NCBI RefSeq assembly: GCF_050436995.1
Contig: NC_134747.1
Coordinates: 6,145,501-6,209,500, forward strand
DNA: 64,000 bases
Origin: Anticarsia gemmatalis
Lineage: Eukaryota > Arthropoda > Insecta > Lepidoptera > Erebidae
Direction of reading: 5' to 3'
This document shows, piece by piece, positions 25,601 through 36,000 of the stretch. The notes below the pieces were generated by a model. That model was not told the origin of the DNA, did not search any database, and saw only the letters and a list, made by a program, of their open reading frames with translations. The position numbers and the translations under genes were made by a program. The stretch's first letter is position 1. Each line of letters starts with the position of its first letter.

Positions 25601-28600
25601 AAGTGTGTCCGCTCGTACCCACAAGCTGCGCTTTAAGAAGTGCCAGGTGAAAGCAAGCTCTTTTTATAGCGACTAAAATAAAATCGCCACGCGTGAGTAA
25701 GGAGAGGTCCCAATGGATGCAACCACAACAATGACACTATAGATACAAAAACACTCCTTAACGCGACACTGTAAAGCTCAAATTTATTTCCACATCGTTT
25801 TCTCTGTGAACAAAACAATGCCTGGTTTACGAATAGGATTGCAAACAGTTGCTATGTCCAACGGTTATGATCCGTCGTTTCAGCAACACGCCAAATTTGG
25901 TCCCGTCATAAAAATAAAAAGTAAAGTAGTCTGGATAACACATGCTCTGAAGATCATCCGTACAACACGTACAACGGCAGCTCTTGAATAATTTGCCTTT
26001 CAGTTCTGAAGGAAATGTAGAAGATCGCTGTAGTAGTATTCGAACATGGTCAAATAATATTCTTCCTCTAGAAATCAATATGAGCCACAAAACAACACGT
26101 AAAACAATAAACCCTCAAATAGTTAATGTGCCAAGAAGGAGCGTGGGAGCCAATTAATTTTTGCTGAGACCTCGGTTTATGTTTTCCCGGATAAATAAGG
26201 AGATTTAGCGGCGACGCCCAGAGCCACCTCATAAAATGGCTTGCTCGTAACCGGCCGCGGTCAGTCCCCTAACTAACGATTCTCGATAATGTTTATAAAA
26301 ACTTGGTATATTAAGCGCAAAAACTAAATAGTCATTAATTTATTCAAATTATCATTTTATTAATTACAATTAGAATAACCACTTACTTATACTTACTCGA
26401 AATTTGGTAGATTTTATGGTTACATTTTAGAATATAATACACGGGAACCAATTACTACAGAATTAAACTTCAACATTTTGAACCTCAGCATCAAAAAATA
26501 AATAATATAAAAGTTTTTCAATACAAACATCATAAAGCAAGTTACGACTCACGGTACATTTGATGGTGCATGAAATTGCACTGTACACACAAGAGTCATT
26601 CGAATGCATTTTATTTTCGTGGAGTAGGCGAGGAGGCCGGGCGATGACTAAATAATGACCAGGATAACGCAGTTTTATTGCCGGCTCCGTGTTGCGAATA
26701 TATAAATGAACCCTCTAGGGAGTGTTAAAGACGCCGCCAAAGAACTCCTGTCGAAACAAGTCGGGCTCAGAGAAATGGCGCCGTAAACCACCCTATCCGC
26801 TGAGACGTCATTTTGCTCTTTGTACGAAACTGCTGTTTGGAACACAAAAAATATAAGAATTGTATATTTGTACCAACAAGCCAATTTACAGCACCAATCG
26901 ATATCATAGCTGAAGTTTACAATTTTTCTTGACAATTTATTTTAATAACAAAGATTTTATGTTTCAGCATTATGATTAGATTCATTATGTATTGTAGTCA
27001 ATATGATGGACTCTACTTTGTATGATATAGCAATTTAACTTTTGTAATCTGAGGCATTATCAGTTGTCTCTGAACAAAAAAATATGTCATGTATTTACTA
27101 AAATCAGATTCTATGCAAAGAACTCGCTAGAAATCTGTACATTGTTAGCTAGTGTATCAGAAAACGAACTAGTATAGAGAACAAAATGGCGAGTCAGCAC
27201 AAAATTAGTTTATTTTATGTATTTAATTATGCCAGTTTTGTTCACGGCTCCAGTTCAAATTGTGATTTCACGGTGTTAAAATATTAAAACTTTAATTGTA
27301 TTCCGGCGCCCGACTCCATAGCCGTAAAGAAGCCAGCGAGGCGCTCCGTTGATACACTATTAATGCAATTGTTCGAAAACAGCGCGAGGCAATAAAATTT
27401 AGCCTTCAGGTAGAATATTCCGCACCACTTCGCAGCCGTAGCCATAATTTTTCGCATTGCGGATTTCAGGTAAACGTATTTCATTACTTCATTTTACGGT
27501 TTTACGACTAATGAGTTTGTTTTAGAGATTTAAGAAGATAAATATAAAATTATTTTTAGGAATTAGGTTACTTTAGGATATTGTGGTACGGAGTGAAAAT
27601 TATATTATCTTTTAGTACTAAGATGTTTGTGTTTCTTAAGTTTTGACAAGGGCTTATCTTATGTAATTGCTTCAAATATATTGAGAATATAAAAATAACG
27701 GTTTTCTTTTTCAACCAATGTCAATTTACACTAGGTACGAGTAACTCTCTAAAGAAATGTGAAGTAATAACTTCATTTATAGCACAATGTACATGCTACT
27801 TTTCTTTGCGAAAGATTAAGGATCGTAATTCTCGCATAACCTAGATTTTAAAAATACCATCTTGCTATTTTGCGCTGGAATTTTCATAGTATAATGTTAA
27901 GTCCCCACTGTGTATACTCGGAAGAGAGCGGGTATTTCAAGTGTACCTAAATATTACATTTAAACCTTGTTTGTTCTTGAAAACATTTGTTGCGCAAGAT
28001 CTTGCTCAACGTTGTAAAAGAGTGGTGCTGAATTCAATTCAATGAGTTTCTACTTTACTATAACGATGACTTATAATTTTAGAATTATGTTCTCTATAGA
28101 TATTTGTTTAATACATGTATTAAACTAGTAGGTATCTGTAAAAGAACATGAACAACACAAATTCAATTTGTATTACACAATGGAGTATTTTTAAAGTATA
28201 TAGCTATGAATACTGTTTAGTGCCTTTGAATAGGTTTTCATTGTTTAATTTATAAAACCTGTCCACTTTTGATGAAAAAATATGCGAAATGTCATAATAT
28301 TTTTAGAGAAATAATATTTCAAAAGAAAACATAAATGGTATTACGTAAGGAGTTTGGCTCGTGACGGCCAGTTATTAAAACTTTACTATCGAAATAGGTT
28401 TGTAATAACGCATAAAAATAGTGAAAATTATCATTACATGGTTGTTTGTCTTTTTTGTAAAAATTGCGGCGTAGCTAAGTAGTTTAGATTCGGAAAATCT
28501 AAAGATCTTATTTTTTTCAATAAAATAAAATAAAAAAATATGACAAAAATAATACGTTTATTTCATAGTTTTTAATTTAATTAACATTAATCACTTTAGA

Positions 28601-29243
28601 TCGGACGATATACATTTATTTATTGATACAATAATACTTATTTACAAAAAGGATAACACTAAATAACACTGTAACAATATACGTCCCATAAAATAATGAC
28701 TGAAATTACCATAATAACATAAAGTATAATACATTTTCGAATAACATTTTATCACATTCCTCGTACCTACATACATATCGTAAAATTTCTATTGCGATGC
28801 TTTGGCTATATCTTATTTATATCCTGCAAGAGTTCTCCCGTTTTGCTGTTTTCAATAAATCTCAAGTCAAAATTTTCAGAGCATTTATTTCTCTATCCAT
28901 AAAACGTCTTTGGACTTACGCTCTACACAAAATTATGTTTTATTCCTGTATTCTACTAACGTGAAATTATTGTATTCTCAACTACTTCCTTAAGAATATA
29001 AAACGATCGTCGACTTTCGTAAAGTTTTAATTTGCGTTGGTTAATTAAGTTAAAACGACGTTTAGTATTCAAAACGACCGAATACTTTTGTTATAACATT
29101 AAACTATGTACATTTAAGTTTGTGAGGAACAAACTATCCAATGGTTTATTTATCAGTCAGTCAGAAACCGCAACTTGGCTGTAGGTCTGACAATTTTGAA
29201 CGGTATTTGTTCATAATTTTTGGAGTAACAACGCCACACACAG

Positions 29244-29417
29244 TCACACACATTCGCCCGGTTGTGTCATGTCGGGAGGCTGATATTCCACGGCGGGTAA
29301 GTCAAGTAAGTCGAAGTAGTTCGATGCAGTTCTCTCATTCGCAGTACCAAGTAGTTCTCCGTACTTTCTTGTCACCGAATCTTTTAACTTCGCCCGGCAC
29401 TCCGCGCAGTGAATTAT
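29244..29417 (-). CDS. Candidate terminal coding exon, unrecognised protein
   Basis: On the minus strand a pyrimidine-rich tract ending TTCTTATTCATTCCAG (intron side, 29433-29418) is followed by a 57-codon frame and a TGA. The frame starts IIHCAECRAKLKD and ends PPDMTQPGECV. It contains a CxxC pair (HCAEC) and a conserved-looking NERTASNYFDLLDLP. Codon use is balanced, unlike the AT-driven shadows around it, which is why I think it is real. The acceptor leaves phase 0. The visible donors of the GEF gene upstream do not match that phase simply, so it may belong to another minus-strand gene or join through an unseen exon. A competing plus-strand reading ends at a consensus donor (CGG|GTAAGT near 29296). 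Confidence 0.45.
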   Translation of the reverse strand: MIHCAECRAKLKDSVTRKYGELLGTANERTASNYFDLLDLPAVEYQPPDMTQPGECV

Positions 29418-29446
29418 CTGGAATGAATAAGAAACATAGTTCAATT

Positions 29447-31201
29447 AATTTGCCTATAAAGATAAGTATGTACGGACGGGAACACGCACAATGATAAGTA
29501 AACAGTAACTGCCACCAATCAATAAAGAAGAAAGCAGGTCTAAGAAACCATCATAAAATAAACTTGAGTGAAGCATCGTGTCGTCTTTTTCTATTTAGTA
29601 CAAGAAGAGGGAGAGGTAGCGAGATTAACTACTTATAAACCAGTCCAGTGGCCGCAGTCCATAATATATGTAGTACTCGGTAAGGTAAGTACTAGACATA
29701 AATCACTTTTATTTCATGGCTGTAAGGTGCGTCGGTCAGTCAGAAAAAAATAGGGGTAAGTGGGACTTTTCTGGATACTTTTGAGATCTAATAAATTGGA
29801 ATCAATAGCTTAAGCCGGATCTCAACTACGGAAAGAAAGAAATGTATTTACGAAGATCATAGACAGGATTTTAGTCAAAAATGCGAAGTGTAAGATTTAT
29901 GATGTACTTTATAAGTTTATTTATTCATTATGTTTTATTACATTATTATTAATGCGATTTTTTTTATAAACAATCCATCAAAATTCTAATTTTGTTTTAA
30001 AAAAGGATTTAATAAAAAAAATCACTAGCACCTGTGCATTATGTGTCGAGAAAAGTTGGAGGAATGCCATATAAATTAAAAAATATTTTAAAAAGAATTT
30101 GAATTTTAAAGGCTTTCATATGAATGTTTTAACTTTAGATGGACAGTAATTTAAAACCAACCAACAAAAAAGGTACTTTTGTTAAAATTATTCTCATACT
30201 ATTGAAATATACAAAAAAATAGTCATTTTAAAGTGCTAAATTAAGTAGTTTTTCAGAAGTGTAATAAGTTTATTTTAGCCCATATGAATTATAAATAATC
30301 TAGTCAACTAATATTTATTTTAAACTTCAAACAAACCTGTAAAAAGGTCTGAGTTGCAAAAATTGCACGGTTACTTTTCAATTCGTATAATCCGGTAACT
30401 GGGACAGTAAAACGATGACAGAACTGTCTCACGCGTTGACACATTTAAAAACTAAAATCTCGTTATTATAAAACGTTTATTCGTCTCCTGTTTCCATACA
30501 TAATATAATGTAGCTTTAGCCTTGACATATAATATGTTTAATATTTTTCCGTTTTAAGAAACATAAAATGAAAGGAAAGTCACTTGTACCTAATGTTTAA
30601 ATAGTTAGGAAGTTTATGAAATGGAAACCAAATCCCCAAGCATATCGCTAAACAAATCTTGATATAGCGAAAAATAATCAACTTTTAATTTCGCACCGAA
30701 ACCAATAGTTGTAGCCTGTTGTAGACTGTAGGTGTAAAAGCGAAGACAGAAAACGAAAGCTGAACAAACACTAGGTGGAAGGTTTGGAAGCGTGCCTAAA
30801 GTACTGACCTACAAAGCAATTCATTGGTGTAACTTCACGACAACGAAACCACCTAACAGACCTGTGGCAGAGACGTTACTGTGAGTGAGTGATGGACGTA
30901 CACTACAATTACATTGCGTTGTTGCGGCATCAAAATCTCTCGTGTAAAAAATTACAAGAAATTATTAGTTTCGAATGCTCAGTTCTAAGGAAGATTTTAT
31001 TAATGGTAGATAACTTATGATGAAACAAGTCTTATGCACATGAGCGTTTTAACATACAATTCTGATTTGATTAGCGTTAAAAAACTTAGTTAGACAAGAG
31101 TTCTTCAAATCGCAATGGAGATAAGTAGGTACTAGGTAAAAAAGTGGAAAGCATTCTCTCCCTGCTAGAAAGAATAAGAGTGGGCATAGCGCATATTCAG
31201 C
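29447..31201. other. Non-coding stretch
   Basis: AT-rich with long A and T runs. No exon or named repeat was recognised. A segment at 30770-30880 has minus-strand splice-like borders around a short open frame but was not convincing. Confidence 0.4.
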
Positions 31202-31209
31202 ACTAGTAC
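31202..31209. repeat. Target-site duplication, left (hAT-like MITE)
   Basis: ACTAGTAC, repeated exactly at 31457-31464 on the other side of the element. Confidence 0.85.
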
Positions 31210-31456
31210 TAGGGATTGCAATCCGGTCCGCCGGATCCGGTGTTTGTATTTGAAATATTTTCGTCAAGTGAGATAATAATTAGTATGCTCTCCTCTAGTA
31301 GGTAGATACTTACAGATAATTACATTAATAACTGAGACTGATTATTTGATTACTTAGAATTATTATATCTTAATTTCATTAGCTGCAAAAAAGACGAATG
31401 AATACTAATCATTTATGGCGTAACACCGGATCCGGCGGACCGGATTGCAATGCCTA
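31210..31456. mobile_element. hAT-like MITE, 247 bp
   Basis: The element has 35-bp terminal inverted repeats that differ at one position. The left end begins TAGGGATTGCAATCCGG and the right end (reverse strand) TAGGCATTGCAATCCGG; both continue TCCGCCGGATCCGGTGTT. It is flanked by identical 8-bp direct repeats, ACTAGTAC, at 31202-31209 and 31457-31464. An 8-bp target duplication with TAGGG-type ends is typical of hAT elements. The interior is AT-rich and non-coding, so this is a non-autonomous copy. The intact duplication and near-identical arms point to a fairly recent insertion. Confidence 0.9.
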
Positions 31457-31464
31457 ACTAGTAC
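31457..31464. repeat. Target-site duplication, right (hAT-like MITE)
   Basis: ACTAGTAC, the partner of 31202-31209. Confidence 0.85.
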
Positions 31465-32912
31465 ATATAGACTGCGTTGTGCGTAAAGCAAAATGCTATC
31501 GACTTCGTCATAGAGTAGTTATCATATAGTTTGTATGGAAAATCTGATAGCACCGCTAGAATGTCAACGAAAACAATGAGTATGTAGTCCAAACTGTGGT
31601 TTTAAGATAGAATCTCTATGTTGCATCGAATTTTCGTGATTATTACTTATCATTGGCGGTTGCCGTATTGTCAGTATTTCTAACTCTAAAAGCAAATAGT
31701 GTAGTATAAAATAGGACTCCGTGTAAAACCACAAGTAGGGTTATACCTTACAAATTATGCTCTAAACTCCTGAAGAATTATTGCAAACTATTGGTGAAAA
31801 CCGATCTTAAATTGGTTTATAAGATTTTGAATTTATCGCGAGCAGGGAGACCAGCCGCAAGACTTTTTGTTGTAACATGTAGTGGCTACAATATATTCTA
31901 CTTATTTTTGCATAATTTACATATTTTTCCTATACATAGACAAACAACTTTACAAATCAATAATTTATAACTTAACAAGTCATTGTTTCATCTATTGATT
32001 TATTGAATATATTCCATAAAAACCCGTCCGTTTTAAGAAGATCTTTGAAACGGAAGCTATTCTCCATAATGGCGGAACAGTGTACAGTTCAATTACGATT
32101 GGACATGCATTATGCATCAGATATGTTGATGCATTATATCGAATGCGTATATCTGCCATCGACACACTTATCGCGATGTAAACCCATGCACGATATCAAC
32201 ACACCTATTTCGTATTCTATATGAGAAGTACATAGTACATAGATTTTGGAGACATTGCTTATTAAGCGGTACTTTAAAGGTTTACGGATAAGTGTCTGAT
32301 AACTTATCCATTAGTTAACTGACAACCAATATGGCAAAGAACGGGATTAGTTATTAAATATTTTTTTAAATTGTCTCTCCACTTAAACTTAATGTAAAAT
32401 AGAAGTAAGTGAACTTGTCTCCATATCAAATTATTCTCCTACTTAAACCATTACTTAGTATTTTTGAGTATACTGACCAAAATATTTTTAAGTAGCCGAC
32501 TCATTGACGAATTGAAAAAACGAAACGTCGAAAAATGGCATTAAAAAAAACTGAATGAATAACTTTATGCTTCTATCGAGTACATTACTGAATTAGTTCC
32601 GTTGTCGTACACTAGAGGCGCTGTATAATTCACCATACGAAATTGACGATAGCTACTCAATGATATTCTAGATATTCTTAGGAGACCGCATATTTTATAG
32701 TCATTTGTCATTTCTTGAATCAAAGTGGCAATTTATAACGACACTGTTCAAGCTCGATTTGTTACTGTGTATCTGAATTTAGTTTTGACTATCAAAATTT
32801 TGCAGTGAGATTTTTTTTTATCGAATATGCAATATGACAAAGGGCATATCTCTCAACACAAACAAGTGATACTTGTGCTCTTTTTGAAATTGTATATCCA
32901 ATTGTAAGATAG

Positions 32913-33031
32913 TTAGTATATAGTTTGTGGTTGATATTTACATTTGTCATCATTTCTCTCAGACTCGGTGGACTCCTCGCTGTTCATGGACACCATGGAT
33001 ATTCTCTTGTTACGCTGCTGCTGAAGTAGTT
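32913..33031 (-). CDS. GEF exon 7: C-terminal tail and stop
   Basis: The acceptor TATTTTCCAG precedes 33031. In the phase left by exon 6 it encodes ELLQQQRNKRISMVSMNSEE, then STESERNDDKCKYQPQTIY and TAA. The KRISMVSMNSEESTESE stretch is typical of the basic/serine tail after PLEKHG PH domains. It may not be the last exon: a usable donor (AAAT|GTAAAT at 32942/32941) precedes the stop and could lead to exons further left. No close AATAAA follows; the nearest I see on this strand is about 910 nt downstream, near 32000. Confidence 0.7.
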
Positions 33032-36000
33032 CTGGAAAATACAGGATATATAATATTAGTAAGGTTCTATACTGCAAATAAGGCCGAAAATATGGAACAA
33101 TAATATATTTATAATTTGGAACAAAGTTCTTTAAGAAAAAAAGAAGATGTCAATGAAGTGGATTAAAACTATTATTGTAATATAATAATTGCTTTTACTA
33201 AATGTTAACCAAATGGTGCCGCTTAGTATCAAAAATATGGCTAAAACTATAGCTACATTACTGTTACTAATGCTAAAACTGCTACAACAAAATCATTTCG
33301 CGCTACTATTTTGTTGAATATATTGCAGTGGTTTACAATAAAATTGTAGTTCCCAGTAATTTGAGGGTACGATACACTTCAAACAATCAACTCAAATATA
33401 CGGACAATTTGAACAACAATTTTAGGCGGCCATGCAATCGACACTAGAAAATAGTTTTACACGCTAGGCGCATGCCGCCTGTCAAAATTCCATGGAATAA
33501 CTGTTTGAATTTCAAATGTTGTACATTTATTTAAAACTAGCTAACCCAGCGAACTTCGTACCGCCTAACAATCGACTATTACTTTTTTTTTATTGTGTGA
33601 TTTTTTTATCCTTAAGAACCATCCGCGTACTTCAAGGAATATTATAAAACAAGAATTAGTGAAATCGGTCCAGTCGTTTACGTGTGATGGCCTGACCAAG
33701 GGAAATAGGGATTCATTTTATATATCTAGATTAGAATATATAATTTATGCAAGTTCGGTTACTACCATTTATGTTCATAGAAAATATTTATATGATTTGG
33801 CTTCATATTTTTTTTTTTATATCAACTAAAGTAAAGTCTAAAGGAACTTCTTGTGATTCAGATACATTACAAGAATATCTTATAAATTTGGTAAGTCAGT
33901 CTTATAAGTTAACGGTATGACATGCCGTATCACATAACAAATGTAAGCAAATAAATTTTCCTTCTTTTTTTCAAAACATTTCCGATCCAGTCTTAAAAAT
34001 AATATTTACGGAATTTGTATTTATAACTTTGCTTGAAAATTCTCGCATCAGTCGTAATCTGGTAAAAATAGACATTGATAAAATGGAGTATGAAGGTCGG
34101 TGCGAAGCGGTTGTACTACAATAATGATATCCGTGTAATATGTACTGACCGCAGGCGCTTAGATTATACCTGGCGAATATTATCACGATAATATATTGAA
34201 ATGTCACGAATTTCTGAATTGCGTATAATTTATCTGTAAAATATATTAAACGAACCTTACGGAAGTTTAAAATTTCAACAAATATTATTTAATTTATTAT
34301 TGTTGGATGTCAACATTTTGAGAAAGGCATAAGTTTATCCAAATTGTTCAAATACATACATAATTTTTATAGATTATGCTATCAACGTATTGCAAAAATA
34401 TTTGATAACAAGTTTACACGTGGACTTATAGACATCAACCAAAAAAATCTAAACGACAATGTATCTAACATAGTGACAACAAAATCAAGAAGACTACATT
34501 TATACTATGTTTAATTCAGCAGCGAAGCATTTTCCTCGCAACACTGTACTGACTTGCGCAAGATGATAAGCGAAGCGAATGACATTATTTCTGTGTTTCC
34601 CCTCACCAACGTAATGTTCAATAACCACCCAAGTATCTATAGTATGGTGAAACGCTCCATGTTACCACATAAATCATTACACACCTTTTCATTTGTCTCT
34701 ACTTCCCATGAACTAATAAGCATGTGTTACTACAAACAACTCATGTGAAAACCACTTACGTATAACCCCATACAAATATCACCTATCTCTTTCTTTCAAG
34801 TCACTTTTTACTCTACAGTGACAATTCTGCTATCAAAATTATATTGCAACATATTGCTGTCTCTTTTAGGCCTCACCTGACTCCGCTATACTGATAACGG
34901 TGCTGATAAACGCAATCCTTGATCGCATTTATAAAACATTAACAACACCACGAACATTTGTGTTTTAAACTATTATTTATCAATTAAAAGAATGTGTTCT
35001 CAAAAGAAACATATTTCGGTCGTCTTGATGACGCACTCTATTAATCTAGAGATAAAAAAATAATTAACTATCATGTCATAGATGATGTACCTATCACATT
35101 AAGCAATATCTCTACCACGAGTACAGCATAAATAATCGCTATCGATACCACTATCAGCTCTTTACGTGATTAGAAACTGATATCAGGATAACTACGAACA
35201 TTGGGTATTGTTCAACAAATTTCACACTAAAATAGATTTGACATCAATAATCTGCTTTTACTTATCTCAACAGCGATTAGCTAATATAACGTAACTAAAA
35301 CTGTACCATAAACATACAACATTATTCTATAGAAAGTGTGAGAACAGACGATATTGTTGTTAAACGAAAATTCAATAATGGATAACGGGCGACAGACAGT
35401 AGCGTTCAAACTACGGTAAGTATCCTACAATAAACCGACTGTTCCATAACAATAATAGAAGTTGATAGAGCGGCCGTCACCTCCGATAGTTGAGATAATG
35501 CTCACGTAATGACACAAAGTGAACTCCCGCAAAACTATGTACAATCACACAGCTCGTCTCGATCACAGCTATCACAGGACATATGATTCACACGTAATGT
35601 ATGCGCATCAACGCTAACATCACGATCCGAACGTATTTTGCAATAGACAAAAGGCCATTGTGCATTTGAGGAAATCGCAATTGTCGCTAAATAGCTTCGA
35701 GTAACAAAGAAACGCGTTACCAGAAAGATTTAAACACCAGTTTACTCTTATCGGCGTAATCTCAGCGAGAAATGTGGCATTGTAACAGCGAGAGTTCAAA
35801 ACGATCGTACTTTCGTCGCAGCATTCCCTTGTGATACTTCTATCTAATTATCCGTAAGGAAAGGTTGTTTAAGTTAGATAATACGGCCGCTGCTCAAAGA
35901 GGAATAAAGAACGCAAAGATAAGTATCGTAGGAACGTGTGAGACGTGTTGTAAAATATTAACCCGACGCTTAATTTCGTTTTGCGCAAAAACAGCATTCG

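Larger units (their letters stand above)
12081..29243. other. 17-kb non-coding stretch with GC-rich blocks
   Basis: No supported exon was found. GC-rich blocks at about 12900-13050, 14200-14320, 15200-15420, 15940-16230, 16500-16760, 18330-18560 and 19120-19260 account for most of the longer open frames. Those frames overlap on both strands and lack splice borders. Recognisable repeats are sparse: a SINE-like piece at 12400, a hairpin at 20.4 kb and LINE-like fragments at 22.2-22.65 kb. This pattern suits a long intron or a regulatory region of a gene outside the window. Confidence 0.4.

Noticed and set aside
30781..30860. Minus-strand mini-exon between CTGCCACAG and TTT|GTAGGT
   Set aside because: Considered as a link between the GEF and the exon at 29.3 kb; the phase does not fit and the frame is short.
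33424..33482. Imperfect inverted repeat AGGCGGCCATGC / GCATGCCGCCT
   Set aside because: The arms are about 11 bp with a bulge, and no target duplication was found; too weak to call a mobile element.
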